61,870 nt of DNA, taken from assembly GCF_005503625.1 (NCBI RefSeq), contig NZ_SCMX01000040.1:1-61870 (forward strand). The letters are read 5' to 3'. The notes under the pieces are model-generated. The model saw only the letters and a program-made list of their open reading frames with translations, did not search any database and was not told the DNA's origin. The stretch comes from Cupriavidus sp. 2SB (GTDB lineage: Bacteria > Pseudomonadota > Gammaproteobacteria > Burkholderiales > Burkholderiaceae). Positions 52,360 to 60,317 of the stretch are shown in pieces; position 1 is the stretch's first letter, and each line of letters opens with the position of its first letter. The position numbers were made by a program, and so were the translations under genes.

Positions 52360-52874
52360 CTGATACGCGCTTTCACGACGCGATGAATTGGTCGTGTTTG
52401 CCTAATCGCAGCAACGGTTGGGGCAACCGCTACTTCATTGACACGGAATTCAGCGACTTCCAGACGCCTGAGGTTCTGAGTATCGCAATTGTTGGAGAGA
52501 ACGGATTCGAGTTCTATGGCGAGCGTACGGACTATAGCGAAACGTGGTGTAGCGATTTCGTCCGAGCGGTAGTGATACCGCAATTCGGCCGATTCGAGAG
52601 GAGAGCGATGATTCTGGAGCGGCTTAGTGAGGAGTTGCGTGACTGGTTCACAGACATTCCTGCTGCATCCAAACCTGTCCTCTGCTACGACGATGTATTG
52701 GACATCGACATGCTGCGCGTCCTGCTGAACGGGCCGCTGCCAGGCGCTTGGGCCTTCACGAACATTAGTGGTCAGCTCGACTCCGCACGACGGGCGGCAT
52801 ACTTTCTACGCCATGGCGGCGAGCACCACGCGCTGCACGATGCACGAGCCAACGCATACGCTTACGGCTTCTAG
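52356..52874 (+). CDS. DEDD-type 3'-5' exonuclease-like protein
   Basis: A 172-aa protein with features of the RNase H-fold DEDDh exonuclease group. Motif I is YFIDTEFSDF (Asp and Glu), followed by LSIAIVGENGFEFYGE. A middle Asp lies in YDDVLDIDMLRVLL, and motif III is HHALHDARANAYAY (His and Asp). Rv2179c/RNase T-like families look similar. Its start overlaps the stop of the unknown upstream gene. A role in RNA or DNA degradation during defence or regulation is inference. Confidence 0.7.
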   Translation: MTDTRFHDAMNWSCLPNRSNGWGNRYFIDTEFSDFQTPEVLSIAIVGENGFEFYGERTDYSETWCSDFVRAVVIPQFGRFERRAMILERLSEELRDWFTDIPAASKPVLCYDDVLDIDMLRVLLNGPLPGAWAFTNISGQLDSARRAAYFLRHGGEHHALHDARANAYAYGF

Positions 52875-53139
52875 CTAAACACTCGGCCGCGTATTGCGGA
52901 TGCCGTAACGCTGGAGGGCGCTACGTACTTCCCGCTGGCCGGGGGTCCGCCTGCGAGGCGGGAATGTGCGCCGAAAACCGAAAGCTCCGCCGATTCGTAG
53001 GCTAGTTCCGATGTGTAGCCAGAAAGCTCTTACGGCAACAGCGTCGCAGATCCAACAGACGCGTAGCGGTCCACATAACGCTTAAACAACGCAATGCTTA
53101 ACCGTGGTAATCCATTTCCGCCAAAATGTTATAAATATC

Positions 53140-53466
53140 ATGTTAAATAAACTGACTTCCAAGCCGACGCCTGAGACGCTGGAGGCGGCCTATGGTTGCG
53201 GCCTGCTGCGCAGGGACGAACTGCAACACGGTGTCTATTACCGCGGGCGCTGTCGAAACGCCTCAATTGCGCGTTGGCACGCTGGCATTCAACGGTTTGT
53301 ACACTGGCGCACGAAATTCGGTGAACGCTATCTTGAAACGATCCGCCATCCGGCGGACGAGCCTGAATTCGACGCGTTCATTGTGCGGGGAGTCGTCGAA
53401 GATGTGGGAGAGGCCGCGATTCCCGATGATATCTTCAACGAAAGTGCCTCGTGGCGGGGACGCTGA
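53140..53466 (+). CDS. Hypothetical island protein, 108 aa
   Basis: From the ATG at 53140 the product starts MLNKLTSKPTPETLEAAYGC and continues with the polar, aromatic-rich GVYYRGRCRNASIARWHAG and FVHWRTKFGERYLETIRHP. It looks like a small globular family typical of genomic islands, but I cannot name it. The gap before it (52875-53139) contains only a hairpin with arms TTCCCGC/GCGGGAA (52929-52964). Upstream DNA near the start is AT-rich, unlike the core. Confidence 0.6.
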   Translation: MLNKLTSKPTPETLEAAYGCGLLRRDELQHGVYYRGRCRNASIARWHAGIQRFVHWRTKFGERYLETIRHPADEPEFDAFIVRGVVEDVGEAAIPDDIFNESASWRGR

Positions 53467-53835
53467 AGCAAAGCACCTCGGCTGGGCCTGGGGCAGGAGA
53501 TCATGGTTTGTGGAGAGCCTCAGTGACTGGTCATCGTGGCTCGGGTGATGCAATGGGTGCCGTCACATGAGCGGGCGCGCACTCCGTCTCTTGGCGTTTG
53601 AGAGTGGTGCCGCCTTTCCGGGAGTTATTTCTCCTGCCCGGAGGAACTGCTTGAGTAACGCAGATTGCGCAAGGCCGTTGCGATATCAGCCTCTTTATCA
53701 CAACGCCGGCGTTGACCGTCTTTTGACAGAAATGGATCTTATACATCTGTTGGTGACGAGCAAAGAGCGCACGCGTGGGGCGATACCTGCCACGATGACT
53801 GGCTGAATACTGGGCAAACATGCTGAGGGGACGCC
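53467..53835. other. Gene-free stretch in the island
   Basis: No supported gene is seen. Short frames in both directions lack family features. One imperfect hairpin, with outer arms TCCGGG/CCCGGA and inner AG-TTATTT-CT pairing, lies at 53617-53642. Composition is lower in GC than the core genome. Confidence 0.5.
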
Positions 53836-54168
53836 ATGCATATCTTTTCGCTCAGCGAACTGCAGGAATGCTTGCGTGACCTTATTCGAGAAGCTGGGGA
53901 GGGGCGGCTTGCGCTCGTTACACGCGACGGACACCCGCTATTCGTCAGCGTGCCATTTACCGAAGAACTGCTTCAGATAGGCGTCCACGCTGCTCTGGCA
54001 GTCAGCTTGTTCAAAACCGGCGAGGTAACCTCCGTACGTGCCGCGAAGCTGGCACAGACGAGTCTATCGCAATTCCTGGAACAACTGAGTGCTCTGGGCA
54101 TCGCTGTAGTTGACTACGATCCGGATGAATTGGCGCAGGAACTCGCCGCATTCAATGGTGCACAATGA
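53836..54168 (+). CDS. Orphan antitoxin-like protein, Phd/YefM-like N-terminus with UPF0175-like C-terminus
   Basis: A 110-aa protein. The N-terminal part (IFSLSELQECLRDLIREA, LALVTRDGHPLFVSVPF) resembles Phd/YefM antitoxins. The C-terminal part (AVSLFKTGEVTSVRAAKLAQ, LSALGIAVVDYDPDELAQE) strongly resembles UPF0175 antitoxins, which normally pair with a PIN-domain toxin of the DUF3368 type. The 311 bp downstream encode no toxin that I can find, so this looks like an orphan. The start has the weak site AGGGGAC. Confidence 0.72.
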   Translation: MHIFSLSELQECLRDLIREAGEGRLALVTRDGHPLFVSVPFTEELLQIGVHAALAVSLFKTGEVTSVRAAKLAQTSLSQFLEQLSALGIAVVDYDPDELAQELAAFNGAQ

Positions 54169-54311
54169 ACCGGATCGGCTGTTGTTGCTTCGGCCCTACG
54201 ATCTTGCCTGTGGCTGACGTCTCAGCTCGCAAACACTAAGTCCCTCACTTGCCGACGGAGCGCCGGCCTGGCTTCGGCGTATGCCGCGGTCCTGCTCGCG
54301 GTTCCCGAGGA

Positions 54312-54353
54312 GTTTCCAAGTAAAAACTGCGTTTGCCCGTTTTACTTGGAAAC
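54312..54353. repeat. 14-bp perfect inverted repeat in a gene-free gap
   Basis: Arms GTTTCCAAGTAAAA (54312-54325) and its complement (54340-54353) flank a 14-base centre. No T tract follows. It lies in the 54169-54479 gap, which holds no supported gene, between the orphan antitoxin and the IS30-like end. It could be a recombination site or a transposon relic. Confidence 0.6.
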
Positions 54354-54479
54354 AACGTCGGCGCGCCAAGTTCGGCACTAGTCGGGTATGTCGCGGCAGG
54401 CGCCCAGCGGCCGTCGCAGAACGACTGTGGATTCAACCGGTCGATGCAACACACTAGACTGCTGCATGAACAGTAGACC

Positions 54480-54767
54480 ATGGCACGTCACGAAATTGTA
54501 GAGATCGAACTTGGTGACATTGAGTCCGTCGCGCAGTTGCACACGAGGTTGATGACGCAGTTGGAGTTTCCTGATTGGTACGGAAAGAACTGGGACGCGT
54601 TTTGGGATGCCATCACTGCGCTTGTCGAAATGCCCCTTGTTCTCCGGCTAAAGAACTGGATGGAATTCGAGCGACGTTTTCCGAGCGACGCGGAGCTGAT
54701 GGTCAATTGCCTGGCAAATGCTGCTCGTCAGTATCCGTGCTTCGCATCGCGGATTGAGTGCTTTTGA
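54480..54767 (+). CDS. Barstar-family ribonuclease inhibitor-like protein
   Basis: A 95-aa protein matching the barstar fold. It has IVEIELGDIESVAQLHTRLM at the N-terminus, then the hallmark FPDWYGKNWDAFWDAITALV, followed by MPLVLRLKNWMEFERRFPSD. Barstars neutralise barnase-type RNases and act as immunity proteins. No barnase-like or polymorphic toxin gene is seen in the window. It lies between IS30-type ends, only 27 bp from the left one. Confidence 0.88.
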   Translation: MARHEIVEIELGDIESVAQLHTRLMTQLEFPDWYGKNWDAFWDAITALVEMPLVLRLKNWMEFERRFPSDAELMVNCLANAARQYPCFASRIECF

Positions 54768-54852
54768 AAGGACTGGCCCATAGTCAGCAAGTGCGGAGAA
54801 TCCGGATCCGTTAGCTGACTCTCCTCGGACAACCCGAAGGTCCGTTCCTAGT

Positions 54853-54930
54853 TGCGGATTCAACCGGTCGATGCAACACCTAGAATCTGTGTGAGCAGCG
54901 GAGGTGTTGCATCGACCGGTTGAATCCGCA
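54853..54930. mobile_element. 78-bp miniature element with perfect 29-bp inverted ends
   Basis: Positions 54853-54881 and 54902-54930 are perfect inverted copies with a 20-base centre. The ends share the core GATTCAACCGGTCGATGC with the copy at 54426. If IS30-type, the outer bases face outward, so this is a complete miniature, non-autonomous element or an internal-deletion relic. Confidence 0.65.
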
Positions 54931-55012
54931 GCCGGTTTTGGACCTCTGCCGATTCAGGTGAAGGCTTTCCAGCGCCAAGGGCAACTACCGACATCATGCG
55001 ACGGAGGTAGCT

Positions 55013-55333
55013 CTAGTCAACATCCTGCCGAGTTGTAAGGAAACGGGGGTCTTCCGCTGAGCGCCCCTTTAGGAATCGATCTAGCTCCCTTCGTGCGCCA
55101 TCAGCATCGCCTATCCTCGCGAGCACGAACGCGAGCGCAATCGTATGCTGGGCGTAGTTGTAGAAGCCCAGACCTCCATTCGACAGATAGCTTCGCAACC
55201 ATTCAAAGGCCCCGACGACATCCTCCTCCGAGTTGACTCGTCGCCAAAATTCGTCTGCCCGTGCGATTGCGGCTTCCACGACCGTTGGCGATTTCTCTGC
55301 AACGAACAGAATCAGCCTGAAGCGGTCAGCCAT
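55013..55333 (-). CDS. Hypothetical protein, 106 aa
   Basis: I do not recognise this protein. It is largely helical (VEAAIARADEFWRRV, AFEWLRSYLSNGGLGFYNYA, LARIGDADGARRELDRFLKG), with a TPR-like last pair of helices. There is no signal peptide. No ribosome-binding site precedes the ATG. It may be a fragment, because the frame is closed by a stop shortly upstream. It sits between the miniature element and a gene-free stretch. Confidence 0.4.
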   Translation of the reverse strand: MADRFRLILFVAEKSPTVVEAAIARADEFWRRVNSEEDVVGAFEWLRSYLSNGGLGFYNYAQHTIALAFVLARIGDADGARRELDRFLKGRSAEDPRFLTTRQDVD

Positions 55334-55684
55334 TCCGCCACATCGAAAGTCGGCTTTTGGACCGGACTCGGCCTACCGGCTGGCCGCCCGCCAGGGCCAA
55401 CCGGCTCTGACCGACCCATTGCCGTCACTCACTCTCTGCAGTGCTACCGGCAGCTTGCGGTTCGGAAACGGCCATTGGTGGTCGCCGCCGCCGCCGAGGA
55501 AGGCTCATAGTGGGTTGCGTCGCGGACTGTCGTCAGTGCAGAGGTCTAATGCGCCTGAATGCGGCCAGGATCGCTAGGTCGATCACTCCGAACTCCCGCC
55601 CGTTGCCAAGCAGGACAGTGTTCTACACGTGGGTCAACATTCGATGCAAATTACCGGGTCTGGTGGGTCAGTTCTCAGTGCAAC
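55334..55684. other. Gene-free stretch
   Basis: No supported gene, tRNA or terminator is seen here. It separates the 106-aa hypothetical gene from the decayed response-regulator fragment and probably contains relics of earlier rearrangement. Confidence 0.45.
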
Positions 55685-55862
55685 TCAACAACCCGGACCC
55701 CACATCTTGCTTTGTTGTCCGGCTAAATGAAGTACGGCCGCGATAATTTCTTTGGGAGAGCAAGGCTTTTCAAAGATTTCGAAGCGCTTTTGCGAGCTCA
55801 AGCCCTGTCATGATCGGCATCATGAAGTCTGTGACAATGACATCCGGCCGGATGCGCCAGTC
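55685..55862 (-). pseudogene. Truncated, frameshifted response-regulator receiver domain
   Basis: Reading the minus strand from about 55862, one frame gives RIRPDVIVTDFMMPIMTGLE and LAKALRN before a stop at 55770. This is the phospho-acceptor Asp region of a receiver domain. A different frame (55780 to 55685) gives EIFEKPCSPKEIIAAVLHL, the conserved Lys-Pro and final helix of the same fold. About 25 residues between these parts are missing, and the frame shifts near 55775. The fragment begins exactly where the large STAND gene ends. Confidence 0.65.
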
Positions 55863-58800
55863 ATTCCGGATGTCCCCAAACAATCCACTGCTTGTGAATC
55901 TGTTGCCGAGTCGATAGGGTGCTATGCAGATCACGTCCGTCATTCGTGTGTCCGCGATAGTGCCGGCCACGCTCGCCCCACACCATCCAGACAAGTACCT
56001 GGCCGCTTTCCTCGAGGTACTTGCGCATCAGATCCGCGCGTAGATAGCTGACGTGGCCGCTAAGGGTGGTACTGTCTTCGCCAATTTCTCGAAACAGAGA
56101 TGCCACGCCATTGACGTCATGCATGTCCCAAGAGCCAGGCCAGCAATGCAAATTGGCAGCTTGGCAAAGGTTGGGACTCGGCAACACTGCGCCGCTCGCA
56201 TTGTTCAGTTCGCTGTGATAGCTTTCCCAGGCGTATTCATGAACTGGCAACTGGATGCTGACAACCAGACCGCGATCGTCGGGATGGGATAGTTCGACAC
56301 GGTCGAAAGCGACTGTTCCGATTCCGTGCGCAGAGGTGAGACTCTGCGGAGAGCCTCCGAACGGCATCTCGCCTGCATAAGTATAGTAATGCTGCGTGAC
56401 CTCTGGAATCGCCCGGTTCCCGGGATACTCCATGGCTTCAAAGAACTGCGACACCTTGTCGACGTCTTCGTGCTTCACGAGAAGTGCCCGGATGAACGTG
56501 AAGACGTTCCGATAGTCATGCTTTGCAGTTTCGTCGATGAAGCCGTCAATCATTACCCACTCCCCGGCGAGTCCCGGAAATTCGGTAAGCTGAAGTAGCG
56601 CCGCGTAGTCCGGTGTCGGCCCATGCTGTATCCATGCCACCATCTCGTCGGGGCTGGCGTCGAAGAGTTTTGGTAATGTCGGCTCCCACGACATGATAGG
56701 GCCCGGAAAGGATGGGTCGAGGTCTGCATCCGACGGGCGCTCGGCGCTGCCCCAAACATCAAGACGACCCTGGTCCTGGCGCCAACCCCACATCTCGAAA
56801 TAGGCGATCCAGCCATATTTTTTCCCGTAGCGGTCGACCTTCCGTTTCTCGTTCCTTGCTGCGCGATAACCTCTATTTCTTGACCTCTCGGCGTCCTGGT
56901 ACGCACTCGGCTCATAGCCGAGTTGGAGCATCCGCTCAACGATGGCGCGGCGGACATCCCTGTAGTCGACGTTTTTGTAGTCGTAGTTGTGTCGGTTGGG
57001 CACCAGCCTGCCCATTGTGTAGTTTCCGAAGTCCATGCTGATTGCCGCGTCGTCAGCTTCTTTAACTTGCGCGTCCGTGAAAGTGCTCGGGCCGACGAAG
57101 GGGTTCGGAAGCTGGGCAAACGGTGCAGTCAGATGTTGTGCTTCAGTGTCCGATATGCAAGCTGGCGCAAGACGTCGCGCCAGTGCAATGATTCCAAGAC
57201 AATACTGCCGCGTCAGCGCGTGGCGCGTCGGCGATGGTGCGGCCGGAAGGAACATCCTGTCCAGGAGCGCTCGAGCGACGCCCGGCAATGCTTCGGCAAT
57301 GGGCGATGACGGGAGCCCCCATGCGCTGAGAGCAATCCCATATCCGACCGCGCACATCCGCTCCGGTACATAGGGGTCCGGCGCAGTCAGGGACTCGACC
57401 ATCAGGTCAAAGAATTCCGAGGGCCTTCTGAATGCGAGTGCACGCAGCGCACGTGTGGCGACGTCCCGTAGGTATCGGTGCGTCGTTGTTAATGTCCACA
57501 TCACCCAGCGGGCCCGCACAATCTCGCGTACGTCAATGTTGTCCCGCTCCCATCGCACCCGCAGCGCCTCGAGGTCTTTCTCGATCTGTTCATCGTTTGT
57601 AACGATCCACTCCGACCACGACAAGTCTCTGTGGGATGTCCGCATCCTGCGAAGCAAATCGTCAAGAAAATGCGCGTCAAGCGGATGCGCGATGGCAGCC
57701 CGCGTTGATCGGAGCCGTCGAAACAGCGCCGTCGCAAACTTACGATTTACGCTCGCCTGCTTGGCCAGCTCTTGTACTGTTTCGCGATTGATGTGCGCGG
57801 GGTCAGCATTTGCGCTCCAATAGAGCGCTATCATAACCAACGGCTGGGGTGCAACTTGCCAGAGCTGTCGTCGCCGTGCCCTTGATGGAAACAGGTCAAC
57901 CAGCGCGGCAAGTGTGTCGGATGCCAGCGTATGCCGATGTTCCTTGTTACCGGGATTCAGTCTGGCCGAGTTGGTAGGCTCGTTTAGCCATTCTTCGACG
58001 CGTTCAGACTGGAGAAGGTGCTCCGCAATCAGTTGGCCCGCCATGAAATCGTAGACCACGGCAATACGCTGACGTGAATCCTGAGATTCTACGCGCATAA
58101 GGATGCCTTCTGACTCGAGACTTCGAACCAAGCTCGCGTCCCACTCACCTCGGTCCCTCAATCCGGTGCGTAGTGCGCGAAAATCAATGTTGCGCCCATT
58201 TCCGTTCCATAGCAGTTCGCCGATCATCACAAGGGCTTCGCGAACATCTTCCCGGAAAATGCGCCTTGAGCTCGGCGAGGCGGCGGCTATGCGAATTGCT
58301 ACCGCGTCAAAGTATCGGCTAAAAAGCGTGGTTAGTGAATTGGGAAGCGCCTCTACGCCGACGGTGTGCAGCCGCGCAGGATTGGCGACTTCGCAGAACA
58401 TCCGGAGGGTCAGCGGATGATCCAGCTGTTCGAAAGGCAAGTCTGCATCTGTTGCATCGATCTTGTAGTGCTTGAAATAGTCTTCTCGTGCGGCGGGGTT
58501 ATTCGCGAATCCCGTAAGCTCGACGCGTTCGATGTCCTCCGGCAGACATTCCTCGGCAAACTCCGTACGAAGGGTGACCACCAGCAGCACATAGGGGAAG
58601 CGATGCAGCAAGAGCTGTGCTGAGGCGAGCAAACCATTCCAGTCTCTCGGATCCTCGCTCTCGTTCAAGCCGTCAAACACAATTGGGATACGACGCCCCG
58701 CGCGCTGGCCTGCGCCGTCGACTGCTTCCAATAGCTGCTCGAAGGTCGGTACAGCATGTCCGGAGATCTTGAAGCGCTGGGCAAGCTGGTCAAGTGTCTG

Positions 58801-59892
58801 CCCTGCGTGAAGCGCGTTGCCGAGTATGAGCACGCCCCCGGGGGACCTATCCTCTGCCATCGTCAGTTTGATCGCGAGCTCCGACTTACCGTAACCGGCA
58901 GCGGCCAGGACAGCAACACTTTGCGCTGCGATAGATTCTTGCAACCGGGAAACCTGCTGCCTGGCCCAATGCAGGTCGGCGAGAACGTTGGCGCCCGTGA
59001 GCGAAGCCGGTGATCGCGCACTGCGCAATCTTGCCAGCGTTCTGCGATGGATGGCAGGCCATGAGATACCGGAGGCGACGAGTTGCCGGATTGCGGGAAG
59101 ATCGCCGATGGCCAGCGCACCATACAGGTCTTCGAGCGCACCGGCGGTCGATCGCGCATCGTCAACCAACTTGGAGGCCTGCTCACGCAGCACGGTTGGA
59201 AGAGCTGGAAGCACACCGTCTATGTTGCTTGCGCCCGACCTGAGGTCTTGGGCGAGGGTTGCGAGGATATTCCAAGCGTCTTGGGCGCCGAGGTAGCGCC
59301 GCAGCATCGTTTCAACGGAAGCAACTTGATGTACCTCCGGCTGGAACTTGCGTTTCACTGGCGCAACTGCAAGCGCATGCTGTTGGGCCAGGCCGTCCGG
59401 CGTCAAGATAAGCTCGCCGAAATATGCCTCCTTGAGTATTGCCGCCGGACCAACAAGAAGCTCTGCAATATCGTCCGCTGTGGCGAGAGCCAACTTGAAG
59501 TTCGGGTAGTCTGGCTGCAACCCATAGAACCACTCCTGGTCGCCCCTCGTCAACTTGTGGCGTGTCCACAGGATCCAGTCGGTCAGGTTCGGCAGAGTCT
59601 CTTTGCTCTTTTCCAGACCTTCAACGATCTTGGCGCGCCGGGTACTACCAATCGCCTTGCCGCTATCAAGGGTGTACCATTTACATTGCCACCCGAACCA
59701 GCGCCCTGGCTGGCCCAGTGAGCAGGCGCTATGCAGTTTGAGGTGAAACTCAACACCCGCTTGGTTTGCCAGTTCCTTGAAATCACCATACTGCCCGTAA
59801 TGCCGGCGAATCAGCCCACGAGCCAGTTTCTCGAAGTTCGTCTCTGCGGCACCCGGAAGCTGGCCAAACACATCCCAATTCACTGCAACCAT
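55861..59892 (-). CDS. Large putative nuclease-NACHT/STAND NTPase protein (Avs-like candidate defence protein)
   Basis: This 1343-aa protein has three visible parts. Residues 1-150 look like a PD-(D/E)xK nuclease: TNFEKLARGLI, Glu48 in GVEFHLKL and Gln-Cys-Lys (69-71) in WFGWQCKWY. Around 300-560 lies a NACHT/STAND P-loop core with Walker A VAVLAAAGYGKSE (Lys336) and Walker B RIPIVFDGLNE (Asp407). The remaining 750 residues are a long, mostly helical then mixed region with no named domain, as expected for a target sensor. Family knowledge: nuclease-STAND fusions such as Avs sense phage proteins and then cut DNA. AGAGGG lies seven bases before the ATG. It follows the 131-aa gene by 29 bp and belongs to the radical SAM operon. 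Confidence 0.75.
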   Translation of the reverse strand: MVAVNWDVFGQLPGAAETNFEKLARGLIRRHYGQYGDFKELANQAGVEFHLKLHSACSLGQPGRWFGWQCKWYTLDSGKAIGSTRRAKIVEGLEKSKETLPNLTDWILWTRHKLTRGDQEWFYGLQPDYPNFKLALATADDIAELLVGPAAILKEAYFGELILTPDGLAQQHALAVAPVKRKFQPEVHQVASVETMLRRYLGAQDAWNILATLAQDLRSGASNIDGVLPALPTVLREQASKLVDDARSTAGALEDLYGALAIGDLPAIRQLVASGISWPAIHRRTLARLRSARSPASLTGANVLADLHWARQQVSRLQESIAAQSVAVLAAAGYGKSELAIKLTMAEDRSPGGVLILGNALHAGQTLDQLAQRFKISGHAVPTFEQLLEAVDGAGQRAGRRIPIVFDGLNESEDPRDWNGLLASAQLLLHRFPYVLLVVTLRTEFAEECLPEDIERVELTGFANNPAAREDYFKHYKIDATDADLPFEQLDHPLTLRMFCEVANPARLHTVGVEALPNSLTTLFSRYFDAVAIRIAAASPSSRRIFREDVREALVMIGELLWNGNGRNIDFRALRTGLRDRGEWDASLVRSLESEGILMRVESQDSRQRIAVVYDFMAGQLIAEHLLQSERVEEWLNEPTNSARLNPGNKEHRHTLASDTLAALVDLFPSRARRRQLWQVAPQPLVMIALYWSANADPAHINRETVQELAKQASVNRKFATALFRRLRSTRAAIAHPLDAHFLDDLLRRMRTSHRDLSWSEWIVTNDEQIEKDLEALRVRWERDNIDVREIVRARWVMWTLTTTHRYLRDVATRALRALAFRRPSEFFDLMVESLTAPDPYVPERMCAVGYGIALSAWGLPSSPIAEALPGVARALLDRMFLPAAPSPTRHALTRQYCLGIIALARRLAPACISDTEAQHLTAPFAQLPNPFVGPSTFTDAQVKEADDAAISMDFGNYTMGRLVPNRHNYDYKNVDYRDVRRAIVERMLQLGYEPSAYQDAERSRNRGYRAARNEKRKVDRYGKKYGWIAYFEMWGWRQDQGRLDVWGSAERPSDADLDPSFPGPIMSWEPTLPKLFDASPDEMVAWIQHGPTPDYAALLQLTEFPGLAGEWVMIDGFIDETAKHDYRNVFTFIRALLVKHEDVDKVSQFFEAMEYPGNRAIPEVTQHYYTYAGEMPFGGSPQSLTSAHGIGTVAFDRVELSHPDDRGLVVSIQLPVHEYAWESYHSELNNASGAVLPSPNLCQAANLHCWPGSWDMHDVNGVASLFREIGEDSTTLSGHVSYLRADLMRKYLEESGQVLVWMVWGERGRHYRGHTNDGRDLHSTLSTRQQIHKQWIVWGHPE

Positions 59893-59921
59893 CTAGACCC
59901 TCTTGGCTTGTGGTGTCTGAC

Positions 59922-60317
59922 TTATTCGTCAGTACTGTGGTGATGCGCGGAAAACACCTCGACCCGACCTCCGGCGTCGACGAACAGCTTAATAAATGCC
60001 GACACGTCGGCTTCGTCGGTCCTGATTGTGATCACCGCGTCAATTCGCTCCAGGCTGTGATCTGAAACGAACTGTTCGATTTCCCCGGGGCTAAGTGAGT
60101 GGACCTCCAGCCCTATGAGCACTTGCCGCATCTCAGCGGAAAATCGCTGATCTTCGGGTTCGGCAAGGGACAGCATGGATGCCTCGTCTTTCTGTGCTTG
60201 ATCGGTGAGCTTCTTTATCAGGTCCTCGACGTGCTCCGCGTCCCGCGCATGCTTGAAACGACCGATCAGAACCAGGTTCATGGAGTGTTCCGAGCCGTAG
60301 CTCGTCCAGATTTTCAA
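59922..60317 (-). CDS. Small protein coupled to radical SAM gene, 131 aa (possible DUF6375-like)
   Basis: From the TTG at 60317 the product begins with a Met-KIWTSYGSEHSMNLVLIGRF segment and ends FVDAGGRVEVFSAHHHSTDE. The start overlaps the radical SAM stop (TTGA), and AGGAG lies seven bases upstream, so it is translated by coupling. I predict an alpha/beta fold with long amphipathic helices (ARDAEHVEDLIKKLTDQAQ). I have a weak impression that it matches the DUF6375 family, unverified. It could be a substrate or partner of the radical SAM enzyme. It has no signal peptide. Confidence 0.7.
   Translation of the reverse strand: MKIWTSYGSEHSMNLVLIGRFKHARDAEHVEDLIKKLTDQAQKDEASMLSLAEPEDQRFSAEMRQVLIGLEVHSLSPGEIEQFVSDHSLERIDAVITIRTDEADVSAFIKLFVDAGGRVEVFSAHHHSTDE

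Larger units (their letters stand above)
54426..54930. mobile_element. Possible 505-bp element with IS30-type terminal repeats carrying a barstar-like gene
   Basis: The left end (54426-54452) and the right end (54904-54930) are inverted copies sharing the core GATTCAACCGGTCGATGC, with one mismatch over 27 bases. The pattern resembles IS30-family ends, which begin TGTAGATTCAA. Between them lies the barstar-like gene but no transposase, so the unit would need a transposase from elsewhere. A second left-type end inside it (54853) makes the history ambiguous. Confidence 0.5.

Noticed and set aside
52929..52964. Intrinsic terminator after the exonuclease-like gene
   Set aside because: The hairpin arms TTCCCGC/GCGGGAA are separated by a long loop and no T tract follows.
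53567..53806. 79-aa plus-strand frame between island genes
   Set aside because: No domain, no ribosome-binding site, and overlapped by an equally long frame on the other strand.
54480..54767. Active barnase-barstar toxin-immunity locus
   Set aside because: No barnase-type RNase or polymorphic toxin gene lies near, so only the inhibitor is supported.
55652..55690. Possible end of an IS21-like insertion sequence
   Set aside because: Only a vague resemblance from memory; no inverted partner end or transposase was found.
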